DNA from: Helicobacter pylori oki112
Lineage (GTDB): Bacteria > Campylobacterota > Campylobacteria > Campylobacterales > Helicobacteraceae
Direction: 5' to 3'
Assembly (NCBI RefSeq): GCF_000600085.1
Contig: NZ_CP006821.1
Span: 1,302,001-1,366,000, forward strand
DNA length: 64,000 bases
Of this stretch, positions 15,944 to 24,825 are shown piece after piece. A program made the translations under genes and the position numbers. Positions within the stretch are counted from its first letter, which is position 1. The number at the start of each line of letters is the position of its first letter. The notes under the pieces were generated by a model that searched no databases, was not told the DNA's origin, and saw only the letters and a list, made by a program, of their open reading frames with translations.

Positions 15944-18784
15944 TTAAAGCGTGCAAGCATCCACTAAATAAGCGATATGCTGCCAAGCAAATCGGGTTTT
16001 TTCACTCAAACCGATCTCGCAAGTGCTAGAAGTGGAAAAGCCCCTTTTAAGATCATAGGATTGGTAAAACGCTTGAAAGCCGTTTAAAGCGCTCTCGTTC
16101 AATTCAGGGGTAAAAAAGCCCTTATTCCCCGCAAAGCCGCAACAACCCGTCTCTTTGTGGATAACAATCTCGCCTAAAGTGCATTTTTTAGCCAAATTGA
16201 ATAACAACTCTTCTTTATTTTCTAACTTTAAAGCGCACATCGTGTATAGCCCTATGTCTTCGTTAATGGGGTTGAATTTTAATTTAGGGCTTAGAACTTC
16301 TTCAATATAGACGCTCAAATCATAGACTTTCAAATCCTTATAAGCTTTCATTTGCTTGAAAAAATGCGTCGAACATGCGCTATGGTCTAAAACGATCGGT
16401 ATCTTGCCGTTATCGCTTAATTGTAAAAAAATCGCATGGTTTTTTTCGTTGTTCTGCTTGGTTAAGTCGGTGTAATTGATAAAGGCTTTCCCGCAACAAA
16501 GCGCATCCAATCCATTAGGATACACCACAGAAACCTTGGCTTTTTGGCATAAGGATTCAAACACTTCTTGAATGCATCTTTTATCCGCCATTTTGGTTGA
16601 TGGAGCAAACGAGCGGTTGATGCAGGTGCTGAAATAAATGACTTTTTCTTCGCTCTTAAGCGTTTTATTTTCTAAAGGATAGGCGTTGTTTTTGGGCATG
16701 TAATGAAAGGCTTTAGGGAAGGGTTTGATGAACTTTTTAATCCCTTTGGTTAGGCTCACTAAGTTGTGAGAGCCTATGAGGTTTTGAACTAAGCGAGCGC
16801 TTTTTAAAGAAAAACGAGCCATGCTTGTGGTTGTTTGCATGTGATTAAGGATCTTTGAAGCAATCTTTTCGCCTTTAGGGTTTTTTTGATAATGATTTAG
16901 GGCGATGCTCCCGGTATCAATTTTTAAAGGGCATAGGGTAGAACACATATGGCACACCGCACAAGTGGCGTGCGCTAAATATTCAGACTCTTTTAAAAGC
17001 TCATCTAATAAAACTTGATCTTCATTATGACCATGACTGACCCTTTCTTTTAAGCGCTCTACCTCTCTGTGGATAACGATTCGTTGTCGTGGCGTTAAAG
17101 ATAAATCTTTACTGGGGCAAATCCTTTCACAAAACCCGCATTCCATGCACATGTCCAAATGCTCTTCAATAGGGTAAATGCTCTTTAAATTTTTAGTGTG
17201 GATTTCTTTATCGTTTGTGATGATCACATCAGGGTTTAAAAGGCCATTAGGATCAAACAATTCTTTGATTTGTTTATGGATTTTATAGGCTTTTTCTCCC
17301 CACTCCATTTCCACAAAAGGGGCTACCATCCTGCCTGTGCCATGCTCGGCTTTAATAGAGCCAGAGCTTTTGCTCACCATTAAAAACATGTCAGAAACTA
17401 AATTTTCAAACGCCTTCCCTTCAGCTTCATTTTCTAAAATCGGCGTAACGACAAAGTGCAAATTCCCGCTTAACGCATGCCCAAAAATAATGCCATTATC
17501 CTTAAAGCCATGTTTTTTTAAAAGCCCCTCAATCGCTTTTGCCCCCTCTACAAAATTTTCTTGACTGAAGCAGATGTCTTCAATGATCACAGAGCTTTGG
17601 CTTTTCCTTTTTGACGCTGCGATAGGGAAAATGCCTTTTCTGATCTTCCACCATGATTGATAAACATTAGGATCACTGCTGATTTGAGAATCTAAAACGA
17701 CCGGTATCGCATTCAAGGCGTTTAAAATCGTTTGCATGTTGTTTTCTAAAATTAAAGGATCATCGCTTTCGCTTTGAATGAGTAAGCATGCGTTAGGCTC
17801 TTTGATTTCTAAAATCACTCTAGGCATGCCCTCCAAACCTTTCACGCTTTTTAAGCACGCATAATCCATAAGCTCTGCTGAAGAAATCATTTCAGGTTGT
17901 TTGGCTTTTAAAACGGCTAGAATTTGAGCGGCTTTGGCGCATGACTCTAAATTTTCATAAAACAATAACGCGCAAGTTTTGTAAGCGTAGTCTTTCACGC
18001 ATTCTAATTCCACGCTTGAAATAAAGCCTAAAGTCCCCTCAGAGCCTATGAACAAATGGCTAATGATTTCAATCGGATCTTCAAAATCAATGAGAGCGTT
18101 TAAGCTATAGCCGGTGGTGTTTTTGATCTCGTATTTTTTCTTAATTAGAGCATGCAATTCTTTGTCTTCTAAAATCTCTTTTCTTAAATTCAAAACCCCT
18201 TCAATCAAATCTTTACGCGCGTTTTTGAAATTCTCAACGCTCTTATGATTGGCCGTGTCTAAAAGCGTGCCATCAGCTAAAATCACTCTTAAGGATTTTA
18301 GGGTTTTGTAGCTGTTTTGCTCCACCCCACAACACATCCCGCTAGCGTTATTAGCGACAATCCCCCCTATCATAGCGGTGTTTATCGTAGAGGGATCCGG
18401 GCCTATTTTTTTATGATAAGGTTTCAATAAAGCGTTCGCGTTGCTTCCTATGACTCCGCATGAGAGCTGAATGCTTGTAGCGTTGTCTAAAATTTTAGCG
18501 TCTTTGAAAAAATGCGCAACCACCACCAGCACCCCATCACAGACCGCTTGCCCTGATAAGGAACTCCCAGCCGCTCTAAAAGTCAGAGTTACGCTGTGTT
18601 TTTGTGCTAAAACACAAAGCTTTTGGACTTCTTCTTCATCTTTCACCCAAGCGACTATTTTAGGGATATAACGATAACATGACGCATCAATGCCATAAGC
18701 CAAACGGCGTAAATAATCCTTAAAAATCCGCTCGTTTAAAAACCCACTCGCTTCGGTAAAAAAAGCATCATAATTTTCTTCCAC
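15944..18784 (-). CDS. dld: D-lactate dehydrogenase, FAD and iron-sulphur type
   Basis: A 946-residue fusion protein at the membrane face feeding electrons from D-lactate to quinone. The FAD-binding domain is at about 35-210 (FRAAGSSLSGQ, GPDPSTINTAMIGGIVANNASG) and the FAD-oxidase C-terminal domain at about 220-500 (IIFGHALSGNLHF). A ferredoxin-like domain carries CMECGFCERICP and CAVCHMCSTLCP. The C-terminal cysteine-rich domain has CCGKAF and GCCGFAGNKG. The start is a GTG with AAGGAG upstream. HP1222 of H. pylori is known as Dld. The glycolate oxidase family is the main alternative by sequence. It stands upstream of uppS. Confidence 0.85.
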   Translation of the reverse strand: MEENYDAFFTEASGFLNERIFKDYLRRLAYGIDASCYRYIPKIVAWVKDEEEVQKLCVLAQKHSVTLTFRAAGSSLSGQAVCDGVLVVVAHFFKDAKILDNATSIQLSCGVIGSNANALLKPYHKKIGPDPSTINTAMIGGIVANNASGMCCGVEQNSYKTLKSLRVILADGTLLDTANHKSVENFKNARKDLIEGVLNLRKEILEDKELHALIKKKYEIKNTTGYSLNALIDFEDPIEIISHLFIGSEGTLGFISSVELECVKDYAYKTCALLFYENLESCAKAAQILAVLKAKQPEMISSAELMDYACLKSVKGLEGMPRVILEIKEPNACLLIQSESDDPLILENNMQTILNALNAIPVVLDSQISSDPNVYQSWWKIRKGIFPIAASKRKSQSSVIIEDICFSQENFVEGAKAIEGLLKKHGFKDNGIIFGHALSGNLHFVVTPILENEAEGKAFENLVSDMFLMVSKSSGSIKAEHGTGRMVAPFVEMEWGEKAYKIHKQIKELFDPNGLLNPDVIITNDKEIHTKNLKSIYPIEEHLDMCMECGFCERICPSKDLSLTPRQRIVIHREVERLKERVSHGHNEDQVLLDELLKESEYLAHATCAVCHMCSTLCPLKIDTGSIALNHYQKNPKGEKIASKILNHMQTTTSMARFSLKSARLVQNLIGSHNLVSLTKGIKKFIKPFPKAFHYMPKNNAYPLENKTLKSEEKVIYFSTCINRSFAPSTKMADKRCIQEVFESLCQKAKVSVVYPNGLDALCCGKAFINYTDLTKQNNEKNHAIFLQLSDNGKIPIVLDHSACSTHFFKQMKAYKDLKVYDLSVYIEEVLSPKLKFNPINEDIGLYTMCALKLENKEELLFNLAKKCTLGEIVIHKETGCCGFAGNKGFFTPELNESALNGFQAFYQSYDLKRGFSTSSTCEIGLSEKTRFAWQHIAYLVDACTL

Positions 18785-18855
18785 ACACGCTCCTTAAACA
18801 TTCCTATTTATCAAATCATTGTAACATAACCTAACTTTAAAAATTAAGGATAAAC

Positions 18856-19197
18856 ATGCTTGAAGATTATGCAATCAGTTTAGAAGAAGTCAATTTCAAT
18901 GATTTTATTGTCGTAGATGTGCGCGAATTGGACGAATATGAAGAATTGCATTTGCCTAACGCTACGCTCATTAGCGTCAATGACCAAGAAAAGCTCGCTG
19001 ATTTTTTATCTAAGCACCAAGATAAAAAAGTGTTGCTCCATTGTAGGGCTGGCCGCAGGGCTTTAGATGCGGCTAAAAGCATGCATGAATTAGGCTATAC
19101 GCCCTATTATTTAGAGGGCAATGTCTATGATTTTGAAAAATACGGCTTTAGAATGGTCTATGATGACACTTGCGACAAAAAAGATAAAAAAAACTAG
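18856..19197 (+). CDS. single-domain rhodanese-like protein
   Basis: A 113-residue cytoplasmic protein. DVRELDEYEELHLPNA is the family N-terminal motif and LLHCRAGRRA holds the active-site loop with the catalytic cysteine and following arginines. Rhodaneses carry sulphur as a cysteine persulphide. The start has AAGGA spaced correctly. It is followed after 2 bases by hemD on the same strand and diverges from dld, with only 71 bases between for both promoters. The physiological sulphur donor is unknown. Confidence 0.88.
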   Translation: MLEDYAISLEEVNFNDFIVVDVRELDEYEELHLPNATLISVNDQEKLADFLSKHQDKKVLLHCRAGRRALDAAKSMHELGYTPYYLEGNVYDFEKYGFRMVYDDTCDKKDKKN

Positions 19198-19199
19198 GC

Positions 19200-19880
19200 A
19201 TGAGGGAGGTTGTATGGGTGCATTCTCAAAGAATCGCCCCTTATAAGACTCTCATTTTAAATGAATTGTGCTACTATCCCTTAGAATTAGATCCAACCCC
19301 TTTTAACGCTCTTATTTTCACTTCTAAAAATGCGGTGTTTTCCTTGCTAGAAACTCTAAAAAACAGCCCCAAACTCAAAATTTTACAAAACATTCCTGCT
19401 TACGCTTTGAGCGAACCCACCGCAAAAACTTTACAAGATCACCATTTTAAAACCGCCTTTATAGGGAAAAAAGCCCATGGCAAAGGGTTCGCTAAAGAAA
19501 TCCTTCCTTTATTGGAAAAAAAAAGCGTTTTATATCTCAGGGCAAAAGAGATTGCCTCTTCTTTAGACACCATTCTTTTAGAGCATGGCATTGATTTCAA
19601 ACAAGCCGTTGTTTATGAAAGCAAGCTCAAACATTTGACCTTAAGCGAACGAAACGCCCTAAAACCCAAAGAAAAGAGCGTTCTTATTTTTACCGCTATA
19701 AGCCATGCAAAAGCTTTCTTGCACTATTTTGAATTTTTAGAAAATTACACCGCTATAAGCATTGGCAACACGACCGCTCTTTATTTACAAGAACAAGGCA
19801 TTCCAAGCTATATTGCCAAAAAGCCTTCCTTAGAAGCGTGTTTAGAGTTGGCTTTAAGTTTGAGAATTAAGGAATGTTAA
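19200..19880 (+). CDS. hemD: uroporphyrinogen-III synthase
   Basis: A 226-residue enzyme that cyclises hydroxymethylbilane with inversion of ring D in haem synthesis. Motifs are weak, as usual for HemD, but the pattern is typical: FTSKNAVFSLLE near residue 40, and FTAISHAKAFLHYF with ISIGNTTALYLQEQGI and a final helix in the second half. It is tightly coupled to the rhodanese gene and followed by crcB. The identification rests on the fold pattern and the conserved H. pylori gene order. Confidence 0.8.
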   Translation: MREVVWVHSQRIAPYKTLILNELCYYPLELDPTPFNALIFTSKNAVFSLLETLKNSPKLKILQNIPAYALSEPTAKTLQDHHFKTAFIGKKAHGKGFAKEILPLLEKKSVLYLRAKEIASSLDTILLEHGIDFKQAVVYESKLKHLTLSERNALKPKEKSVLIFTAISHAKAFLHYFEFLENYTAISIGNTTALYLQEQGIPSYIAKKPSLEACLELALSLRIKEC

Positions 19881-19926
19881 AAACATCTCATTATAATGCT
19901 CTCAGCTATTTTTTAAAGGATGATGC

Positions 19927-20319
19927 ATGAATTTTGTCTTTTTATGGGCCGCTTTAGGGGGGGCTATAGGGAGTTCGTTAAGGTATTTTGTGGGCAAAAT
20001 GATGCCCAGTAAATTTTTAATGTTTGAAAGTTTTCCTTTAGGGACTTTTAGCGTGAATATCATAGGGTGTTTTGTCATCGGCTTTATGGGGCATTTGGCT
20101 GTTAAAAAGGTTTTTGGTGATGATTTTGGGATTTTCTTTGTAACTGGGGTTTTAGGGGGTTTTACGACCTTTTCTTCTTATGGGTTAGACACTTTAAAAC
20201 TCTTGCAAAAATCCCAATACATTGAAGCCGTTTCCTATGCCTTAGGCACTAACATTTTAGGGCTTATTGGGGTAGCCATTGGTTGGCTTTTGGCTAAAAA
20301 TTTTGTAGGCATTAATTAA
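19927..20319 (+). CDS. crcB: fluoride exporter CrcB/Fluc
   Basis: A 130-residue protein with four hydrophobic helices that works as a dual-topology dimeric fluoride channel in the inner membrane. Diagnostic motifs are GGAIGSSLRY near the N-terminus, GTFSVNIIGCFVIGF, and the phenylalanine-box segment GVLGGFTTFSSYGLDT. The asparagine of FSVNIIG and the central phenylalanines line the pore. AAGGA precedes the start. No fluoride riboswitch is visible in the 46-base gap to hemD. A hairpin terminator follows. Confidence 0.93.
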   Translation: MNFVFLWAALGGAIGSSLRYFVGKMMPSKFLMFESFPLGTFSVNIIGCFVIGFMGHLAVKKVFGDDFGIFFVTGVLGGFTTFSSYGLDTLKLLQKSQYIEAVSYALGTNILGLIGVAIGWLLAKNFVGIN

Positions 20320-20320
20320 G

Positions 20321-20340
20321 AAACGCTTTTTAGCGTTTTA
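20321..20340 (+). terminator. hairpin terminator after crcB
   Basis: AAACGCT and AGCGTTT form a 7-bp stem around TTTT two bases after the crcB stop, followed by TATT. The convergent hemW gene ends 24 bases further on, and the A/T arms could serve both strands. Confidence 0.6.
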
Positions 20341-20363
20341 TTAACGCTTGATTAAGCAGAGCC

Positions 20364-21401
20364 TTACAACAGCCACAAAGCCATTTCATCGGCCATGAAA
20401 AAATCGCTCGCTACCAATCGGTTATTTTTAATGAAAGCCTTGTTTTCTTCAATCAAAAACCTTACTTTATTTTCATCTAAGAAACTAAGCTCAACCCCCA
20501 GCGCGCACCTTAGGCCTAAAAACAGCTTTTCTAAGCGCTTGTCTTGTTTATTAAGCGTCTCAACTTGGCGTTTTAGGGGGTCTTTGATGTAGTTTTCTAT
20601 GAGTTTTTTCGCATAAAAACGCTCATTCGCCACGCAGCCTACAGCCCCAGCCCCGCACCCTAAATAATCTTTAGCCCCCCAGTAAGCTAAATGGTGCTTG
20701 ACTTGATAATTTCTAGCGTAATTAGACACTTCGTATTGCTTGAAAGAAAAGCCCTCTAAAACCTCTTTTATTATATTGTCAAAATGGGTGCATGAGGGTT
20801 TTTTGGCGTTTTTTTCTAAATTCGTGTTTTTTTCAATGCTCAAAGCATAAGCGCTCAAGTGGTTGATAGGGAGTTCTTTAGCGAGCTTTAGTTCTTCTTT
20901 TAGAGAGTTTTCATTGTCTAATGGGGTGTTATAAATCAAATCAATGCTGACATTTTCAATCCCGCTTTTTAAAATAGTTTCTATTACAGGAGCGATATTT
21001 TTGGAATGCTGGCGCTCTAAAAACAATAATTTATCCTCTCTAAAACTTTGCACCCCTAAACTCAAGCGGTTGATCCCTAAATCTTTTAAGCCTTGACACC
21101 AAGCTTTAGAAATCAATTCGGGGTTGGCTTCAGTGGTGATCTCACAATCCATGCTCAAGTTTGCATTGCGATGAATGCTTTCAAAAATCCTTTCAAAAGA
21201 CTCCACGCTCAAAGTGTTGGGCGTGCCGCCGCCAATAAAAACGCTCTCAATGGGTTCATCAGTTTGGCTTAAGGCATGCTTTAAATCCAGGCATAGCGCT
21301 TGAATGTATTCTTCTTTTAGCCCATGCTTATTTTCATAGGAATTGAAAGCGCAATAACCGCATTTATTTTCACAAAAGGGGATATGAATGTATAAAATCA
21401 T
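20364..21401 (-). CDS. hemW: radical SAM protein HemW (HemN-like)
   Basis: About 345 residues. The start MILYIHIPFCENKCGYCAF carries the radical-SAM CxxxCxxC cluster motif with the phenylalanine spacing seen in HemW. GGGTPNTLS and RLSLGVQSF are further family blocks. The C-terminal domain is the HemN_C-type winged helix. The protein is often annotated as oxygen-independent coproporphyrinogen oxidase, but the CNKCGYC form and short length fit HemW, a haem chaperone, better. Seven more codons are open upstream; ATG 21401 matches the family N-terminus and has GAGAG at 8 bases. Confidence 0.82.
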   Translation of the reverse strand: MILYIHIPFCENKCGYCAFNSYENKHGLKEEYIQALCLDLKHALSQTDEPIESVFIGGGTPNTLSVESFERIFESIHRNANLSMDCEITTEANPELISKAWCQGLKDLGINRLSLGVQSFREDKLLFLERQHSKNIAPVIETILKSGIENVSIDLIYNTPLDNENSLKEELKLAKELPINHLSAYALSIEKNTNLEKNAKKPSCTHFDNIIKEVLEGFSFKQYEVSNYARNYQVKHHLAYWGAKDYLGCGAGAVGCVANERFYAKKLIENYIKDPLKRQVETLNKQDKRLEKLFLGLRCALGVELSFLDENKVRFLIEENKAFIKNNRLVASDFFMADEMALWLL

Positions 21402-21496
21402 ATTTATTTCTCTCATTTTCATTTCATTTTAAGCGAAACTTAAACTTGTAATTGTATCATTTTAAGATTATTTTGATAAGCATGAGGAGACACACT

Positions 21497-21787
21497 ATGA
21501 AAAAGGTTATTATGGCTTTAGGCGTTTTAGCGTTCGCAAACGCTTTAATGGCAACAGATGTTAAAGCTCTTGCAAAAGGCTGTGTCGCTTGCCATGGGGT
21601 TAAATTTGAAAAAAAAGCTTTAGGCAAAAGCAAAATTGTCAACATGATGAGTGAAGCGGAAATTGAAAAAGAGCTTATGGATTTTAAAAACGGTGCCAAC
21701 AAAAATCCTGTCATGACCGCGCAAGCTAAAAAATTAAGCGATGAAGACATCAAAGCTTTAGCCAAATACATCCCCACTCTCAAATAA
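21497..21787 (+). CDS. cytochrome c-553
   Basis: A 96-residue periplasmic monohaem cytochrome. MKKVIMALGVLAFANALMA is a Sec signal peptide. CVACH near residue 30 is the haem attachment site and the later methionine in NPVMTAQ is the probable axial ligand. It shuttles electrons from the bc1 complex to the cbb3 oxidase, the only terminal oxidase known in H. pylori. The start at 21497 is set by AGGAG eight bases upstream and by the signal peptide. Divergent from hemW with about 95 bases between. Confidence 0.92.
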   Translation: MKKVIMALGVLAFANALMATDVKALAKGCVACHGVKFEKKALGKSKIVNMMSEAEIEKELMDFKNGANKNPVMTAQAKKLSDEDIKALAKYIPTLK

Positions 21788-21797
21788 ATTCTCTTAT

Positions 21798-21828
21798 TTT
21801 TAATAGCGCTATTGGGGCGCTATTAAAA
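21798..21828 (+). terminator. hairpin terminator after cytochrome c-553
   Basis: TTTTAATAGCGC and GCGCTATTAAAA form a perfect 12-bp stem around a 7-nt loop, 10 bases after the stop codon. The T run that should follow is not immediate, so mRNA 3'-end stabilisation is an alternative role. Confidence 0.65.
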
Positions 21829-21946
21829 TGAGTTTCAAGCCCTTTTTTTTAATTTTTGATTTTAATGGCATTCTTAACCCTACTTAAAGCCAGCATACAC
21901 TATAATATCATCTTAATCAAACAAGAAAGAGCTAAAATAAAGACCT

Positions 21947-22414
21947 ATGCTACATAAAAAATATCGTCCTAATGTTGCGGCCATTATCATGTCGCCAGAC
22001 TACCCTAACGCATGCGAAGTTTTTATCGCCGAGCGCATAGATATTGAAGGGGCGTGGCAGTTCCCCCAAGGAGGCATTGATGAGGGCGAGACCCCTTTAG
22101 AAGCGCTTTATAGGGAATTATTAGAAGAAATTGGCACGAATGAAATAGAGATTTTAGCGCAATACCCCAGATGGATCGCCTATGATTTCCCAAGCAACAT
22201 GGAGCATAAATTCTATGCGTTTGACGGGCAAAAGCAACGCTATTTTTTAGTGCGCCTAAAGCATGCTAACAACATTGATTTGAATAAACACACGCCAGAA
22301 TTTAGGGCTTATCGATTCATTCATCTTAAGGATTTGCTTGAAAAAATCGTTCCCTTTAAACGCCAAGTGTACCGCCAGGTCATCGCTTATTTCAAAAGAG
22401 AGGGGTATTTATAG
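21947..22414 (+). CDS. rppH: RNA pyrophosphohydrolase (Nudix)
   Basis: A 155-residue Nudix hydrolase. The Nudix box [20 protein letters not shown] (about 43-62) binds magnesium and follows WQFPQGG, the RppH/NudH hallmark. It removes pyrophosphate from 5'-triphosphate mRNA to start decay and also cleaves diadenosine tetraphosphate; in H. pylori it is the HP1228 protein. The lysC start codon lies two bases after its stop, so the two are co-transcribed. Confidence 0.93.
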   Translation: MLHKKYRPNVAAIIMSPDYPNACEVFIAERIDIEGAWQFPQGGIDEGETPLEALYRELLEEIGTNEIEILAQYPRWIAYDFPSNMEHKFYAFDGQKQRYFLVRLKHANNIDLNKHTPEFRAYRFIHLKDLLEKIVPFKRQVYRQVIAYFKREGYL

Positions 22415-22415
22415 G

Positions 22416-23633
22416 GTGTTAATCGTTCAAAAATACGGCGGCACGAGCATGGGCAGCATAGAAAGGATCCACAATGTCGCTCAAAGGGTTTTAGAAAGCG
22501 TTAAATTAGGGTATCAAGTCGTGGTGGTCGTTTCTGCGATGAGCGGCGAAACGGACAGGCTTTTAGAATTTGGCAAGAATTTTAGCCATAACCCTAACAA
22601 GCGAGAAATGGACAGGATTGTGAGCGCGGGGGAATGGATTTCAAGCGCAGCTTTGAGCATGGCGTTAGAGAGGTATGGGCATAGAGCCATTTCATTGAGC
22701 GGGAAAGAAGCGGGTATTTTAACCAGTTCGCATTTTCAAAACGCCGTGATCCAATCCATTGACACTAAACGCATCACAGAGCTTTTAGAAAAAAACTACA
22801 TTGTGGTGATCGCTGGGTTTCAAGGCGCTGATATTCAAGGCGAAACAACGACTTTAGGGCGTGGGGGGAGCGATTTGAGCGCGGTCGCTTTGGCCGGGGC
22901 TTTAAAAGCGGATCTGTGCGAAATCTATACGGATGTGGATGGCGTTTATACCACCGATCCGCGCATTGAAGAAAAGGCTCAAAAAATCGCGCAAATCAGC
23001 TATGATGAAATGCTTGAACTGGCTTCTATGGGGGCTAAAGTGTTGTTAAACCGCTCGGTAGAATTGGCCAAAAAACTCAGCGTGAAATTAGTGACTCGCA
23101 ATTCGTTTAACCATAGCGAAGGCACGCTCATTGTGGCTGAAAAAGACTTTAAAGGAGAACGCATGGAAACCCCTATAGTGAGTGGGATCGCATTGGATAA
23201 GAATCAGGCTCGTGTGAGCATGGAGGGCGTGGAAGATCGGCCAGGCATTGCCGCTGAAATCTTTGGCGCTTTAGCGGAGTATCGCATTAATGTGGATATG
23301 ATAGTCCAAACGATCGGCAGAGACGGCAAAACCGATTTGGATTTTACGATCGTCAAAACCCAAATAGAAGAAACCAAGCAAGCCTTAAAGCCTTTTTTAG
23401 CGCAAATGGATTCCATTGATTATGATGAAAATATCGCTAAAGTTTCCATAGTGGGCGTGGGCATGAAGTCGCATTCTGGGGTAGCGAGTATCGCTTTTAA
23501 AGCCCTAGCCAAAGACAATATCAATATCATGATGATTTCTACAAGCGAGATTAAAATTTCGGTTTTGATTGACATTAAATACGCTGAATTAGCGGTTAGA
23601 ACTTTGCATGCGGTGTATCAATTAGATCAATGA
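22416..23633 (+). CDS. lysC: aspartokinase
   Basis: A 405-residue enzyme phosphorylating aspartate at the entry to lysine, threonine, methionine and diaminopimelate synthesis. The N-terminus LIVQKYGGTSMGS carries the kinase KYGG motif and GRGGSDLSAVALA is the nucleotide-site block. Two ACT domains fill the C-terminal 140 residues (VSMEGVEDRPGIAAEIF and VSIVGVGMKSHSGVAS) and bind the feedback inhibitor. The start is a GTG at 22416, preceded by GAGAGGGG within rppH; the frame is open further upstream only over rppH. The next gene, hobA, overlaps its stop as ATGA. Confidence 0.95.
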   Translation: MLIVQKYGGTSMGSIERIHNVAQRVLESVKLGYQVVVVVSAMSGETDRLLEFGKNFSHNPNKREMDRIVSAGEWISSAALSMALERYGHRAISLSGKEAGILTSSHFQNAVIQSIDTKRITELLEKNYIVVIAGFQGADIQGETTTLGRGGSDLSAVALAGALKADLCEIYTDVDGVYTTDPRIEEKAQKIAQISYDEMLELASMGAKVLLNRSVELAKKLSVKLVTRNSFNHSEGTLIVAEKDFKGERMETPIVSGIALDKNQARVSMEGVEDRPGIAAEIFGALAEYRINVDMIVQTIGRDGKTDLDFTIVKTQIEETKQALKPFLAQMDSIDYDENIAKVSIVGVGMKSHSGVASIAFKALAKDNINIMMISTSEIKISVLIDIKYAELAVRTLHAVYQLDQ

Positions 23634-24172
23634 AAAATTTCTACGACTGGATCAAAGAATTTGTGCGCGATCAAGGGGAATTTATCGCCCAACAAAGCGG
23701 GTGGTTGGAATTAGAGCGATCAAGTTATGCAAAACTCATCGCGCAAACCATCTCGCATGTGCTTAATGGCGGATCGCTGTTGGTGAGCGCGGATTCTTCT
23801 AGGCGCTGGTTTTTAAACTACATTCTTTCTAATCTCAACCCTAAAGATTTAAAAGAGCGCCCCTTATTGTCAGTCATTGATTTTAACGCTTCTTCTTTCT
23901 ATCCTAAAAACGATGCGAATCTCTCTCTAGCCACCATAGAGATGACTTATCAAAACCCCATGTTTTGGCATGTTGGGGAAATTGAAAATGAAGGCTTAAA
24001 AACCTTACTATTGAGTAAAATCCCTAGTTTTTTATGGCTTTTTGAAGAGCTTAAAGAAGATTGCTTGCTTTTAAAAGAGCATGACAGATTGCTGGACTAT
24101 AAATTATTGCAACTCTTCAAACTCTTTGAAAACGCGCTTTTTAGCGTGCTATACAATAAGGTTACTTTGTGA
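23630..24172 (+). CDS. hobA: DnaA-binding initiation factor HobA
   Basis: A 180-residue protein matching H. pylori HobA (HP1230). It binds domains I-II of DnaA as a tetramer and promotes orisome assembly at oriC; it is a structural counterpart of E. coli DiaA. Recognisable segments are FYDWIKEFVRDQGEFIAQQS at the N-terminus and SADSSRRWFLNYIL, in a sugar-isomerase-like fold without catalytic function. It is translationally coupled to lysC before it (ATGA) and holB after it (GTGA), linking initiation and replisome genes. Confidence 0.92.
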   Translation: MKNFYDWIKEFVRDQGEFIAQQSGWLELERSSYAKLIAQTISHVLNGGSLLVSADSSRRWFLNYILSNLNPKDLKERPLLSVIDFNASSFYPKNDANLSLATIEMTYQNPMFWHVGEIENEGLKTLLLSKIPSFLWLFEELKEDCLLLKEHDRLLDYKLLQLFKLFENALFSVLYNKVTL

Positions 24173-24825
24173 AAAACTCCAACCGTCTCATTTATACGGA
24201 CAATCTTGAAGAGAGCCTAGAAGAGGCTGCAAGCCTTTTTGAACACCACATTAAATTCTACACCGAGATTATTGAAAAAGACAAAAAGGTGATCAAAACT
24301 TTTAACAAGGATTTTAAAATAGAGCATGCCAAAGAAGTCCTATCCAAAGCCAATCTCAAACACAGCGAATTAAACGCCTTTTTAATCGCCGCGCCCAGCT
24401 ATGGCGTAGAAGCCCAAAACGCGCTTTTAAAAATCTTAGAAGAACCCCCTAATAATGTTTGTTTTATCATGTTCGCTAAAAGCCCAAACCATGTTTTAGC
24501 CACCATTAAATCCCGCCTGATCAAAGAAGACAAACGCCAAAAAATCCCCATAAAACCTTTAGATTTGGATTTATCAAGGCTGGATTTGAAAGATATTTAC
24601 GCATTTTTAAAAAATTTAGACAAAGAAAATTTTGATTCTAGAGAAAATCAGAGGGAAAAAATTGAAAGCCTGTTAGAGAGTATTCACAGACACCAAATCT
24701 ATTTGAGCGAGCAAGAATTGCAAGCCTTTGATTTAGCGATCAAGGCTAACAGCTCTTATTACAAGCTCAGCTATAATCTTTTACCCCTGCTTTTAAGCCT
24801 TTTATCCAAAAAGAAAACGCCATGA
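24169..24825 (+). CDS. holB: DNA polymerase III delta' subunit
   Basis: A 218-residue clamp-loader protein, shorter than E. coli delta' at 334 residues. NAFLIAAPSYGVEAQNALLKILEEPPNNVCFIM is recognisable: the QNALLKxLEEPP block is the family hallmark and replaces the Walker B/sensor region. No P-loop is present, as expected for the stator subunit. The start is a GTG overlapping the hobA stop. The partner delta (holA) is encoded at 40841-41863. The C-terminal domain appears reduced, as in other epsilonproteobacteria. Confidence 0.85.
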   Translation: MKNSNRLIYTDNLEESLEEAASLFEHHIKFYTEIIEKDKKVIKTFNKDFKIEHAKEVLSKANLKHSELNAFLIAAPSYGVEAQNALLKILEEPPNNVCFIMFAKSPNHVLATIKSRLIKEDKRQKIPIKPLDLDLSRLDLKDIYAFLKNLDKENFDSRENQREKIESLLESIHRHQIYLSEQELQAFDLAIKANSSYYKLSYNLLPLLLSLLSKKKTP